64,000 nucleotides of DNA from Conidiobolus incongruus B7586. Taxonomy: Eukaryota > Entomophthoromycota > Entomophthoromycetes > Entomophthorales > Conidiobolaceae. Every line of letters starts with the position of its first letter. Position 1 is the first letter of the stretch. This document shows, piece by piece, positions 11,146 through 24,282 of the stretch. A program made the translations under genes and the position numbers. The stretch spans positions 38,457 through 102,456 of the forward strand of contig JNEM01014713.1 of the NCBI GenBank assembly GCA_000697335.1, given 5' to 3'. The notes under the pieces are model-generated. The model did not search any database. It saw nothing but the letters and a program-made list of their open reading frames with translations, and was not told the DNA's origin.

Positions 11146-12964
11146 TTAAACTAGGGTTGCATTGCTAAATAATTCTGAATATCTATGCTTACGATATGGA
11201 TCAATCTGCTTCAAATGATTGTAGATGGGTTTAGTATCCAGCAACTGAATGGGGCTTGTATCGTTATCTTGGGATTCAAAGTGTAATAATTTGAGATAAT
11301 TATTGAGCTTTTCTTTTAAATAAGCTTGGGTTTGAAGTGCCCCTAAATTTTTAAAAAAATATGTCAACATTGCACAATTTGAAATATAATTGTTCAACTT
11401 ACATTTTGAATCTGGTTCTTCGTTAATCAATTCTTGAAGCTCATCAAGCTCTTTAGAAATTCTATCTTTTCCACTTTTAGCGGCTTGAATAATTGGATTT
11501 AACTTAGTACTTGAAATTGTAACAAAATTAGGCTGAACGGAGATTGTATGATAAATGTTATTAGGCTGTGTTTGATTCACTATAGGTTTATAAGCATATA
11601 ATTTTGTAAATCAATTACAGTATATTTTACCAGTATTTTCATCAATTTTGAATGTCCAATTCTTAACAAACCGACCATTAGGATCTAATCCCAATTTCAA
11701 ATAATTTTCAATGTTAATATTAAACTCAACATTTCCCTTCCAATTCTTAATAAATTCGGGTTTCAAGGAAGCTTTAAATACTTGACTCTTTTCATCATTA
11801 GAATTAACTAATTTCCACTCTAGTGATTGAATATCGGGATTAGATGATTTTAATATAGGTTGACTATAATCCAAGTAATTATCTTGTAAAATCATCACAA
11901 TATCGAATGAGCTAGATGTAGCCAAAGTGTAAAGCTTAGGAGTTCGAAGCCAAAACCGATCTCTATTAATTAACCAACGGTAATAAATCCAAGCACTCTG
12001 ATCATCGGGATCAGTATAAGTTGCATTTTTTACTAATTCATACTCTATAGAAGTTAAAATGTAAACATTAATTAATAAATGTAATTAATTACCATGATCA
12101 AAGTCAACTTTCTGATTCAAAAGTATTTTTTTTTCAATGAGTTTAGTTCTGTAAAACCAAGCGGACCCATTTGAAAAGCTTTGTTCAATTTTACTAGTAG
12201 TATACTTGATCTCTTCATTTAGCAATTGGACGTTTTTATTAACATCATCATTTGATTTATACAATTGATCCATAATATGTCTACGATAATTCCAGCCATG
12301 AACTAAACAATTGAATGTTAATATAATATAAAAATTAGTAAAATATTAATTACAGTTTCTATTATCCAAGTTTAACATTTTTGAAACCAACTTCAATTCC
12401 ATATCCCAATTGGGTTTTGAAGAATATTCTAATACCCATCTACGATGGTTCCAAAGCCAATAACTCTTAGGATAAATTAAAATAACTCTTTCTATCAACC
12501 TTAGCTCATTTTCCAGATAATTCTGAATAGTATCTTGGTTACTAATAAGAAAGAAATCGATAAATAAATTGTCAAAATAACAATAAATATATTATATACT
12601 AATTTTGAAATAAATGAATTAGTATATCTCTTCTAAAATTCCAAATAGTATTAAAATCTGAGTTCAATAAAATGATTTCTTTGGTCAATTCTAATCCTCT
12701 TTCACTATAAATTTTATCATTTTTCTACATAAAGTATTGTAATGAAATATTAATATTTTATTATTGATTGAATTACCAGTTGATAAAATTCTTGGCATAA
12801 ACTCTGATAAGTTTGAATTTTAACTTTATCTTGAGCTATTTTAGCTTCAATGACTTCAATAGGTAATTTTTCTCTTTTTCTTCCGTGTAATCCGTCTGTC
12901 GACTTTAAAATTGATATTCAATAAATTCTCCTAGATGACTAGTATATTGAGATTTGATTACCAT
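11146..12964 (-). CDS. BET4: Rab geranylgeranyltransferase alpha subunit (Bet4)
   Basis: With the beta subunit and Rab escort protein it prenylates C-terminal cysteines of Rab GTPases. PFTA repeats are visible as W-x-x-R modules: TIWNFRRDIL, YWLWNHRRWVL, FHGWNYRRHIM, SAWFYRTKLI and SAWIYYRWLI. The start is unusual: ATG (12962-12964) is alone in its coding exon and is followed at once by gtaatc; the 59-nt intron ends at 12903, giving M-STDGLHGRKREKLP, and the G-x-H-G-R-K-R start is the family signature. Downstream of the repeats (11611-11925) is a strand-rich insert like the Ig-like insert of animal alpha subunits. I see no leucine-rich repeats at the end. Estimated length is about 500 aa, longer than yeast Bet4 (327). 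Confidence 0.85.
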
Positions 12965-13629
12965 TATGATTTTACAATAGATGATCAAAGTTAACTATAT
13001 CACTCCTCAGTTGTTATTTTTATTTTTCATAATTTATTTATGGGTTCAATTTTAATTTGTTAAATTTTGTGACTGGTAATAGCAGAATTATATTTAATAA
13101 ATATTATTATGAAAAGTATTATAATAATTAAAATAGATTGATTTATTGTTAACATTATTATTGAATAAAATCTCATTCTTAGCTGAAATAATTTAAATAT
13201 TGATTTTTCTATTGTATATCGATAGATCATTTAATTAAGCAACAGTGTTCGTTAATCTTGTTTTTTAGGAAAATAAATTGAATTGCAACTAATTAAAAAT
13301 TATTAATATCAAATAAAATAAAAAAATCATAATTATTTAAATTGATTTTTTAATTTGAAATAATTTTTGAATTCAACAATTTATATCAAATAATTATTAT
13401 CTATATTAAAATAATTGTTGATGAATTTAATATACTTACTATCTGATGTAAAGTTTAATATTCGATATAAAAAATAAATAAGGTATTATTGTACCAATCA
13501 GGTGTTTTTATATCATAAATTTCTTAATGAACTTTTTTAAATATAAGTAACAAAATCTCTAAATACTTAAAATTGAAAAATGCATTTCTATTAAATATTG
13601 ATATAAACGTATTCAAAATTTTCATTATA
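12965..13629. other. AT-rich intergenic region
   Basis: About 660 bases between the RabGGTase alpha start and the end of the Aven-like gene. Nothing beyond AT-rich sequence is seen. It should contain the BET4 5' UTR and promoter. Confidence 0.4.
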
Positions 13630-14977
13630 TTAACTATTCAATAGTTCGTCCAAAAAATCGTCGTCATCCTGATGCTTATTATGAGTTTTGGTACCTAAAA
13701 TATTAATAATAAAAATTAAAGATTTTTAATTTAGTAAACAAACCTGGTTTTCCAATATTCAATTTACTTATGTTGGGCAATGGATTATTGAATTTGATAG
13801 AGTTAGCTAATAAATTCAAATTATTGGTTAACATACACTGATAAATATAATAAAAAGATGAAAATTACATTTAAAGTTGGGCTGATTAGATTCAAATGAA
13901 CTTTTGACAGCTGAAACTATGTGTTTGAGAGAAGCGGTGTTGACAGTATTATTACTAGTGGTTGAAGCTGACAGCAAATCGTCGAGCTCAGAATCATCTG
14001 ACTGCTGGATTTTGGATGGAGATATAATTGTAGGGATTTTCACAGCATGATCTAATTCTAATGTGGTGTTAGAAAGAAAATTATATGTATATTATTATTA
14101 AAAAGTACTTGAATTATCTATGGAGAGTAACCTATCCAATTCATCCAGATCCTTAGGAGCTTTCATTCGTAAAGGATCTATAACCAGTTGAGAAATAATA
14201 TAATGTAGTGATTTTTTATTTTACCTTTGGTTTGTGGCAAGCTTGAGGGAATGGATACATCAATGATTTTGGGTTTAATTTGGATGGTATGAGCTTCAAA
14301 AGATGTTAAATCTTCAATAATATCGGAGTCAAAGTCTAGACGATCTAATAGTGGTATGTGAGGTAAAATTTCGTTTAAATTGTCAGTATTGATTTGACTC
14401 CAAATTTCGTTATCATTCTAAAATGGAATTTAATTTCTAATTATATTGATTAATATAGTTAAATACTTCGTTGTTATTGATTTCTTCAACTAGCGAATTG
14501 GTAAAATTAAAGTAGGAGTTAGGATCGAAATTAGTTTGATCTAAAATGATAATAAATTAACTGAACAATATATACAAATAGAATAAAAATACCAGCTTGC
14601 TCTATTTGACTAATTAACTGCTGTGTTTGATTATCTATTTCTTTTAAAAATATTTGATCCGCAGAGTCCTGATCTATTTTTAAATCAATAACATGTCATT
14701 AAAAATAAACGACTATTTACCTTCTAAATCTTCCTCTTTATATCTATAAGCATTACTAGGTAGTTCTTTCTTTTTAGATTCTAAATCAATATTATTAAAG
14801 CGGAATATTAATGCTCTGTTTAAAATTACCAAATTTAATAGTTGCAAGGTTGCTTAAGGTATTTTGAAAAGGTTGATCTTTGGGGCGATATGAAGGAGCA
14901 CCAATCTCGGTTAATTTAGCTCTGTGTTTCGCTTGATACTTTTTGGAAGCTTTCTGTTTATATGCGTCTGGTCTCAT
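13630..14977 (-). CDS. Aven-like protein (apoptosis/ATM-checkpoint regulator family)
   Basis: Multi-exon gene starting MRPDAYKQKASKKYQAKH, a basic N-terminus. The first intron is about 49 nt and its removal joins ...ATIKF to ESKKKELPSNAYRYK. The middle carries INTDNLNEILPHIPLLDRLD, comparable to the Aven core in which a helix is followed by L-P-L-x-x-R-L. Next comes an acidic/aliphatic patch, DLDELDRLLSI, like Aven's E-E-L-D-x-L-L-x-L. The C-terminus DDDDFLDELLNS resembles Aven's closing D/E-x-W/L-L-D-S. Animal Aven binds Apaf-1/Bcl-xL and activates ATM; the role in fungi is unclear. The match is of short motifs in the same order, so another acidic-tail family is possible. Confidence 0.45.
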
Positions 14978-15213
14978 TTATTTTCTTCAATTTAGGATTA
15001 ATATTATTCTTGATCAATTTAATCAGATTTTATTAGATTTTTTGTTTATGGGAAAACGAAATTTCGATGTGACTTGTAAAACTTTAAATGTACAATTAAA
15101 TGTGTTTATTGATTAAAATATGACATACAAATATTGAAAATACAAATTTATACAAAAGAATGGATATGTATAAAAATTATTAAAATTTAGAATCAATAGA
15201 TCAACTAATGGAA

Positions 15214-18200
15214 TCAAGCTAAATAATTACCCAAATGATCTTGAAGAGAATCTGCTACTATTTTGATACTACCAGTTTTTCTAGCTGGTATTTCACCATA
15301 GGGAACATTCATCTTATTGGTAGCATCGTCACACCCTTTTGATTTGGTATGGTATACAGAATCATCGAAGAATTTACTTATCTTTACATCTGCTGGCTCA
15401 GTTACGGTCTGACCTTTCAAAAAGACTTTGGAATTTGCTCCATTTGAAATCTCATCGGATTTCTGTACACTTAGTGGGTTAATGGAATTTTGAGAATCTA
15501 TCTCCATTACAACAGCTTCTCGATGAGTAGGATCATTATCCCGTACTAAAATAGGTGAAGTTTTGGGATTGGTATCTATATGATTGGCTGACTGGAGAGG
15601 TAAATTACGCGAATTTTGGCTAGCATCATCTGGCAATAATTTTTGTTGTGCATTTGGGCTGGAGAGATTAACATCGTTGATGAGTTTAAGGGGATTTTCT
15701 TTACTATTTATAATTTGGTACTGATGAGGCTGAATAATTTCATTAAGTTCTTCTCCAATTCGAGTATAAGCAGCAACAAACTCGGGTTCTAAATTCCCAT
15801 CTGAGGATGGTTTGCTGTGATGGGTATTTAAATCATCTGAATCACCTAAAGTTGAGGAAAGGTAGACTGGATCTGGATCAGTAATTGTTTGATCTAAAAA
15901 TTTATTTTTACTAACACCATTAAGAGATTTCTCTAGTTGAACTGAGCTCTTTTTACTGTCATCATGATAAGTATAACCAATCAAAGAATCACCAACTGTT
16001 GCACCTGAGAAAGGAATTCCCGGAGTAATCTTATCATTACCGTCTCCTTTTACCAAGCTTCTTGATGGTTCTTGCTTAATTGATACTTCATTTGTATTAA
16101 TTTCATTAGGAGTATTATTAGATTGTATATTTCTTAACTCAGTAGGTTCATTTAATCCATCTTTAGCCGAATTTTCAGCTAATGGAATAGAAGAGGAAAT
16201 TCGATTAATATCAGAGACTTGGCCAGCGCTTTGAGATACTGTATTTGATCTCGTATTAGTAACATTAGGAGAATCTTGAATTAAATTACGAATTGAGTCT
16301 ATGGCATCTTGAGGATGGGTATAGCCTACAAGGCAATCACCAACAGTTAATCCAGAGAAAGGAATCCCTGGAGCTATTCTTCGCTTCAAAACAGGAATTC
16401 TAGATTGAGCATTACTGAATGGTGTAGTGTTTTTAGGACTTAAACCGGCTGAGTTGTGTTGATCAGATTGAGATTGCACTAAAGATGGTGTGTCGCTGGG
16501 AATAGTAGCAAGATCTGATTTTTGATTGGTATTTAATATATCTGAATATTCGATATCTTTGACGAAATTCGAACTAGCATCTAACTGTCTTGTCGCTTGA
16601 GTAGTTGGACTTGTAGTAGTGGCTGATTTATCAACTGAGTTCAAGCCAGATTTAGGTCCTGATTCATCAATTTGTTCTCGAGCTTTAGATGCCTGTTCAT
16701 ACACAATTGTGGAGGTGGGCTTTCGAAGCGTTGCAGTTTTATTTTCTTCATCATTTGTTTGAATTGTATTGAGAATTGCCATCTCTGGCTCACTACTCAA
16801 GGTATCAAGATCAGCATAAGGACCACTTGAATATTCTTTTGGGTCTAAAGTTGGTTCATAAGAAACTGAAGATAAAGTTGGTAAATTTTTTTGTGCGGAA
16901 TTAAGAGATGAATCATTCAACTTGATATCTAGGTCGACGTGTTAAAAATAAAGGTGAAAATATAATAGGTTCATTTACCTTTTGGTGTAGTTAGATTAGA
17001 ACCAGTTTGGATTTGAGGAACTTGTTGTTTCAAATTATTCAGTTTAGTAGAATCTGTCTTAAGTGTTTCATTTGGTGCAGATGTGGCTAGCGGTGTAGTG
17101 ATCGGAGCAACAGAGGGCAATGCTGTCACGCCGCTCAAATCTTTGTTTTGTGAAGTATTCACATCGCTTGATAATCCCTCTATTGGTTTAGATGAAACCT
17201 TGGGTGACTCAATTGGAGTTACAGCTGGGAGAGAGTTAACACCGCTCAGATCCTTCTTATGAATATTTATTGGAATATCTACACCTTCATCCAGTTTGTT
17301 AGGAAATGGGCTTGGATCTGCTAATTTCCTTTGAATAGGGGCTTCCTCCTGGGTAACACTTGGCTCATTTTTTTTCAATTTTGGTTGATCAACAGGAGAA
17401 CTATATTCATAAGGTTTATATTCAGGTGATTGTGGTTCTAGTGATTGCCTTCTTGCGTCAATTTTACCTACGTTTTTATTTAGGCCGATAGGTTGATGGG
17501 TAGAGGGCTGAAATTGGTTCCTCAAGCCTTCGTCAACATCATTTTCCAAGTTTGGAGCTTGTTTTAGATGTTCAGGTACTGGAAATACACAAACTTGAAG
17601 CTCTGGAGGAACTGTTGATTGACTATTTGAAATTTCAGTAGCATTTTCAGGTATGACGCTTGGATGCTCAGGAATCTCTGACTTAGTCTCGGAAGCCCGG
17701 GAAGTGTTTTTAAGAGTTGGTATTGGAGACTCAGTTGTACTGATTTTCTTCTTGTTCTTGCGTTTCGATGTTTTAGATTTGTTAGGCATATTTTGAATAC
17801 CTGTTATATTATGGGGTAAATTGACTTGTTGGTTAGATGATAAATCTATAGTTTCAATAGAACCGATAGTAGGTTTGGTTGTGGAGTCTTCAATATTTTG
17901 TTTTAAATGCTCTTGAAAATCGTTAATATCACCTTTAATTGCGTTAGATTCAATCGCAGTGGTCAAATCATTGAATTTCTCAGTTATATACTCGACAGGG
18001 TTTGGCAATGTTTCGTCATGCAAATTTTCGTTGGTTGTTTCATGCACAATATCAGGATTCTTTTTTGGATAAGCACCTGGCAATTGTGGAAGATCTGAAT
18101 TGAATTTATCCAATTTGGTTGTTTTGTTAGTTTTTGGGGTTTGGAGCATATTCTCCGACAAAAGGAAGTTAGATTTTGATGAGAGAATGTCACCTTTTGA

Positions 18201-18227
18201 TTTTGATAAAATATGGGTGTTATCCAT
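15214..18227 (-). CDS. Long disordered protein with repeated PGIPFSG-TVGD motifs, unknown function
   Basis: Two exons, 16979-18227 and 15214-16928, joined across a 50-nt gt..ag intron, encode 987 aa. No recognised domain, signal peptide or membrane segment. Composition is Ser/Asn/Thr/Pro-rich and mostly polar, so probably disordered. Two internal motif pairs are clear. PGIPFSGLTVGDCLVGYTH (about residue 600) recurs as PGIPFSGATVGDSLIGYTY (about residue 717). LSGVNSLPAVTPIESP (about 326) recurs as LSGVTALPSVAPITTP (about 362). A lysine-rich patch, SKTSKRKNKKKIS (near residue 155), could be a nuclear signal. A TATA-like element lies about 55 nt upstream. The conserved motifs in a disordered chain suggest short binding modules. 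Confidence 0.72.
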
Positions 18228-18282
18228 GCTAGCTGTTAAAATGTAAGTCTTTGTAGCTTATCTTTATTGTGAGTTGCTTTGG

Positions 18283-18290
18283 TATTTATA
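18283..18290 (-). promoter_or_regulatory. TATA box for the disordered-protein gene
   Basis: TATAAATA on the minus strand, 56 nt upstream of the ATG at 18227. Spacing matches the TATA-to-ATG spacing of about 70 nt seen at the two secreted-peptide genes and the F-box gene. Confidence 0.45.
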
Positions 18291-18299
18291 GTAAAGGTG

Positions 18300-19059
18300 G
18301 ATGCATATTTCAATACGTCATTATGATTCTTAGCATTTAATATTTGGATTATTTTCAGCAAATTTAAAACAAAACAATGATGTCATTTTTTAACAGTTTG
18401 AAACTATTCAATTTTTATGCATTTAAAAGGTAATCAAACTTTGAAAAATATGTGACAATATTTGGTATTTCTCAGTTTATATTGTTGATTCAATCCTTTA
18501 GTCAAAGTTGGATAATATCGTTTAACACTATTTTTTAAACTCGCTTAATTGATACAAATTTGAATTGTTTACATTCACCATTTATCTCAAAATAGAGCTC
18601 ATATGCAAGATTAAGCTTAATTGATTAAAATCTGAAAACTTTAATTTAATTAAAGGTAAGAAAACATGAAAATTAATACTAGTAAAAAAGATCAATGTTA
18701 TAAAGATAAGAGTTTATAATATATAATATAATTCCAGACAAGCATTAACCTCATGATATTCACTTATCTTTTATTCAACTAAATACATCATCACATATAC
18801 ACTTTAAAAATTAGAATAAATATACCTAAATTGTGTTGTTTTATAAGCTTATTTGAATTAAATATACAACAATAAGATAATTTTCAACAATATTTTGAAG
18901 CAATATTTGACTAATTCAAAAATAAATATATTTTAATATATATTTAAATGATTATATTATTAAAATGTCAACTAATTTTAGTTAGAGATTTTAAAAAGTA
19001 ACCCCTTATGATATATCAAGCTATGTTTAATTTTGTTTATTATTACTTTGTAATTGTAA
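18300..19059. other. AT-rich intergenic region
   Basis: No gene or RNA seen between the disordered-protein promoter and the mariner relict. Confidence 0.4.
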
Positions 19060-20250
19060 TAATAGGAATTTTTTGTAATTGCAAAAAAATAAACATTTTA
19101 ATATATAATATATAAATAAATATATAATATAAAATTAATAAATTTTTTTATTTCTAATAACTTTTTGCTATATTTTTAGCAAAGTTCTAATACTTAAAAA
19201 ATAATTCTATTTAGTAAATATTAGAATTTAATATTTTATAAACTAATTAAATTTTCTTATAGAAATTTTTTTATAAGCTAGTTTTTTAATTACTTAAAGT
19301 AATTATAATTATATAAGTTATAATCAAAAGAATATATTAAATATAGTAGTTTTTTCTAGTTATTTTTAATTAGAAAGTTTTTTATAGTTTTAAATTTATA
19401 TATTTTATAATTATTATATAAAATAAGTTTTTTTAAATTATATAAATAACACTAATCAAAAATACATCTATTTAAAAAAATTATATAAAGCTTATTATTA
19501 ATTAATTTCCCTTTAAAAATAAATAAAAGTAGCATATACTATTATAATTTATTATAATAATTAACATTCACTTATTAACACAATATTTATTTAAAAAAGT
19601 TTATAAAAGAAGTTAATTTAACTTAATTTAAAATTTTGAAATATGTTTTAATAAAAGAATATATAAAAAAGATTAAAATTTATTAATTATAATTATTTAC
19701 TATAAAAGTTTAGGTTTCTAATAATATTTTAATAAGTTTTATTTAATAATTGATGTTTTGATTTTTTTAAACTTTAGTTAAATTATAAGATATTTATTTA
19801 ATATTTTAAATTATTAATTTAATTATAAACTGTAGTATATATATATTACTTGAAAAACTAATATTCATATATTTAAATAATTCTTTAACTAAAATAAAAA
19901 CATGTTTTTCATTATATTTTTGCATTTTATTAATAATTAAAAAAATAATAATTAAAATTAGTTTTTTACATTTTAATAAGTTTTAAATAATTTTTTTTAA
20001 CTTTAAATTAATTTATATAATAATAAATAGTTGATTTAAATAATACTTTATTATTAAAAACTACTTATAAATTTTAAATGATTTTAGATGGTTTATAGTT
20101 AAGTTTTACTAATACTAAAATAAAAAACTATTGATGATTATTATTTAGTTTAAGCATAATTAAATTAAACAACTAATTTTAAAAAATTATTTTTGTTATT
20201 TAAAATTAATAAGTTTAAAAAATCAGATATTAAAAAATTTCCCATTTCTT
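19060..20250 (-). mobile_element. AT-converted Tc1/mariner relict, copy A
   Basis: Collinear with the element at 38344-39632 but with nearly all G and C replaced by A or T. For example, 19382-19427 aligns with 38674-38719, where eight of nine lost G/C positions are C-to-T or G-to-A. The right end reads AAAAAATTTCCCATTTCT, matching that element's inverted repeat (AAAAAATTTGCCATTTCT). The left end is blurred and estimated from the alignment. No open reading frame survives. An essentially identical inverted copy begins near 63010. Orientation follows the transposase remnant of the 38-kb element. Confidence 0.7.
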
Positions 20251-20919
20251 TAATTTTATATTAATAAATATTATTCAATTATTAGTATACTTACAATTAA
20301 AGTTATATTATCCTTTAATAAAATTTTTATTACAAATATAAATATGATAATATTATACTTGTATTATTAAACTATATATAATTTTTTGTTTATAGATATA
20401 TCATTTTACTAATTTCCTTATTATATTTTATATCTTTGTTTTCAAAATTAAGATAGGTAAATAAATCATTTTAACTAAATAAACTGATTTAACTAAATTT
20501 TTAGAGATAGTTGATTATATTTTAGATAAAAATAATAGGAATGATCAATTGAGTTGAATCTTGATATATAAATTTAATACAATGATTATTAAATATCATT
20601 ATTGTGATCAGTTGTATCCATATTGAAATAGATACCAACAAAAATACAAGATAATAAAATATCACTTGAAAATAAGAGTAAATATATAGTTGATAAGTGA
20701 AAACATCCTAATTGTATTTTAGATTCTAAAACTTAAAATTGAGTCTTAATTCGTTGTATTTAAATAATATTAGGAATAAATATAACTAATACATAAGCCC
20801 TTAGTAATAAATATCAATGTAAAGAGATTCTTTTATTGAAAAATATATAATTATGTGGAATTAATATTATTTTCAGATATAGTAAAAGTATGGAAATGGA
20901 ATGGATTAAAAAGAAATGA
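20251..20919. other. AT-rich flank and U2AF65 3' region
   Basis: No gene seen. It includes the 3' UTR of U2AF65. Confidence 0.4.
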
Positions 20920-22634
20920 TTAAAGATCATTGTTTAAAAATTTTTCCTCAGGATAATATGAAGCTAATACAATTCTGTCCGAAAATTTTCTACCAGCTAA
21001 AGCTTTCAAAGCAACAGCACATTGTGTGTCATTATCGTACTCAATAAATACTTTACCGATAGCAGATTCGTTATATTGAGTTTTATCTCTTGGAATTTTG
21101 ATCGATAAAACTTTACCAAATTTGGCGGCTTCTTCTTCAATATCGGTTAAAATTTCTTCATACTCTTCATCATCCTCTAACTCCTCAGGAGTGACCATAT
21201 TGAGTAGAAGCAAAATACGGGTAGGCTGAAGTTGATCGGGTGCGGCATTGATAAACAATTGAGGAGGTGGGTTGATGCCCATCATAGGCTTTGCACCGAC
21301 ACTTGCACGTTGAACAAGTAGTTTTTTGTCACCTAATTCCATGTTATTAAGACCTTGACATGCTAGGTCGGTAACACTGGGATCTGCGTATTCACAAAAG
21401 GCAAATCCTTTTGACACATTGGTAATTGTGTCTTTGACTAAATTAAATGATTTGAGTTCACCAAACACCTTTAGTAACTCAATTACTTGTTCTTCGTTGA
21501 GGTATGAGGGTAAACCGCCAATAAATAGCTTATGTGGTGTGTCTTGAACATTGGATGAAACACCACCAATGTAAGTCGTGGCAGCGGCATCTCCAGAATC
21601 ACTTGTTGGAGCCTGGTATTCTTTAGGACGACGAATTTTGAGAGCTTGGCCTTGAAAGTTAATACCATCGAAAGCCATGGCAGCAGAAGCTTCATCAGCA
21701 TCTCTAAATTCAACGAATGCATAATTTTTATCGTGATTGATAGAGACCGAAACAACAGGATTTTCGCTAGAAGAAGCGATATTCAGTTCTTTCATGGTTG
21801 CATTGAAGAACCTTTCAATTTCACCTTCTGTAATTGCAAATGGAATATTGCCAACATAAAGACGTCTGGCTTGGCGCGCGAGTGTCAAAGTTTGACCACC
21901 ATTACCGGCGATACCTTGAGTGATTAAAGGATGGGCATAAGGAGATGGCATCAAGCCACTAGCGATATATCCATGATAAAGACCGGCAGCTTTAAGAGCA
22001 CCAATGTGACCGGGAAGAGGAAAATGCCCAGTGGCTTTGACTTGCTCACAAGTCATTCCATCATAACCTGGGGGACGTACATCCCATAGATTTAAATGAC
22101 GCTTGCGTAAATGTAGAGGAACGATATTTTCATTCATGTGGCTACTTGATCTATTTGAAGGACTGTGACTATCTCTAGAACGGCGGCGTTCACTTCTTCT
22201 CGAATATCTGTCTCTGCCTGGAGAATAATCTCTTCTCCTATCATAATCTCTGTGACTTCTACGGTCGCGATCATAATCTCTTTCTCTATCGCGACGGCTT
22301 GATCTTTCTCTGTCACGCTCTCTGTCATAACTTCTTTCATGTCTACTACGGCGACTGTGTCTGTCTCTATCACGTTCTGAATCTCTATGTCTATGACTAC
22401 GTTCATCATGGTGGGAATCATACTCATATCCTAAATAATTAGTATGAATTTAATTTTATAATTGATGTTGAATACCTCTGCGGTCAGAATGATCATTCAC
22501 TAAATTATAATATTAAAATTAATGAATTATTAGTTTTAATCGAATAATTTACCTGATGTTGGTCGACCATTTGCAACTTCGGTAATCTCTCTGGGTAAAA
22601 TGGAAGGTGGTTCAGAATGTCCGTTATTGTCCAT
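20920..22634 (-). CDS. Splicing factor U2AF large subunit (U2AF65)
   Basis: Binds the polypyrimidine tract and SF1 at 3' splice sites and recruits U2 snRNP. Three exons, 22553-22634, a 24-nt microexon at 22476-22499 and 20920-22430, give 538 aa. Order: N-terminus, an RS/RD-rich domain (repeated SRR, DRDR, RERD), a U2AF35-binding segment with the key tryptophan (HLNLWDVRPPGYDGM), then RRM1 (RLYVGNIPF ... KNYAFVEFRDADEA), RRM2 (KLFIGGLPSYL ... KGFAFCEYADPS) and the C-terminal UHM (TRILLLLNMVTPEELEDDEE ... GKVFIEYDN), with the final motif FSDRIVLASYYPEEKF. All hallmark residues are present. The microexon encodes NDHSDRR at the edge of the RS domain. Confidence 0.95.
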
Positions 22635-24282
22635 TATTTAAACAATAATAATAGCTGAAATATTCGATCTAATTCTAAAAATTAGTTTATAAAAAATACA
22701 AAGGAAGATGAAAATACATTATGATTGTTTGTATATAATTTGAACCAATGAAATTTGAATGATTATTGATGATATTAAATATTTATAAAAATCTTATATT
22801 TAATATTTAAATAAGATTTAATATTGAATATTTTTAATTAAATATAAAACTTGTTTAATTTATAAAATATATATTCTGATAATTTTAAAGCAGTTTCATT
22901 GGATAAATTTTATAAATTTTATTTACAGTGTTAAAATTATGGGACTTTTATTCAAACCAAAATTCATCAATAATACTTCAAATTCCTAGTGAAAAAATAT
23001 ATTGTTAAGATTATATTAATATAGTCATTATTCGATATAATTTATTGTTAACAAAAACAGAGAATAATTGGTTAAATGATATTCATAATATATAGATGTT
23101 GCTGATATTTGGTTTAAATTTTAATAAAATCAAGGCTTGATTTTTTTCTGCAATTTAGCTTGAATTCGATTTTGTAGATGTTGAACAAAAATCGCAATCA
23201 ACAACAAATTATATTAATACTTAGTCATCTTTTAGCCTATACTTTTAATCTCATATTATAAATGAATTTTATAATATACATTTCTTAAAACATGTATTTT
23301 ATTTTTAAATTTATCCGAGATTGATGATTTGAGGAAAAATATCTATAAAAATGATGTTATCTAATTAATTAATATATAGCTCTTGAATGATGATTAAATG
23401 AATGTATTAATCTGAATTTTCTTATTATTATTGATATTAACTTAGTTTTTAATGACAATAAATTCTAAAAATCCTACTTATATACGTTTTAATTAGTTGC
23501 ACTTGGAATAATTTTTGATGTTATAATAAATTCGATCTAAGCATCCAATCTTAATAATTGTATTTCACCATATATTTCATCATAATAATCTTAATACAAT
23601 TATTATCTCGAGTATAAAGAGATTCGAAATATTGAAATCATTATTTATGGATATTAAATCTATATAATTAATATGAAATCATCATTAATGATGTTAAATA
23701 TCACACCAATATTTTACAAAAAAATCAAGTTTTATATAATAAATTAACTGCTATATTAAAATATCAATTATAAATTAATCATTTATTCATAATTGTTGAC
23801 ATATATAAATTGTGATATAGAAAACCATTTTAGCTAATTTTTATATAAATCATTGCTTATTGATACATCAGATTATAATTGAAATTATTTGAATATTGAT
23901 ATTTTTAACAACTATATTATATAAATCAAAATTTGTTCATTAAGGTAAATAAAATTTGATTTTGTTGGTTCATTTTAAGATTAGATCTAAGATCAAAAAT
24001 AACTATTTAATCTGATAATTTAGAATTTATCAATTTCAAAAATTAATCATTTTAAATGACTTTTGTTTCGAATACTTCATCATTAAGTCCCAATATCTTA
24101 TCACATGTTAAATGATTGTCTAGTTATTTCATCAATGATATTTTCACAAAACCAGAAAATTATGAAACTTACCAAATTTAATCAACCACTGTATTCAGTA
24201 AAAATATAAATTGAACTCAATTTTCTAACTTTGATCGACTCAGTTTAAACCAAAATATATATTAGAAACAATATAATCAGAT
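22635..24282. other. AT-rich divergent intergenic region, U2AF65 to acid lipase
   Basis: About 1.6 kb with no gene, RNA or recognisable repeat. It carries both promoters. Confidence 0.4.

Noticed and set aside
14795-14977. Reading the first Aven-like exon straight through to 14795
   Set aside because: Gives a quick stop; a 49-nt gt..ag intron joins it to the lysine-rich second exon in frame instead.
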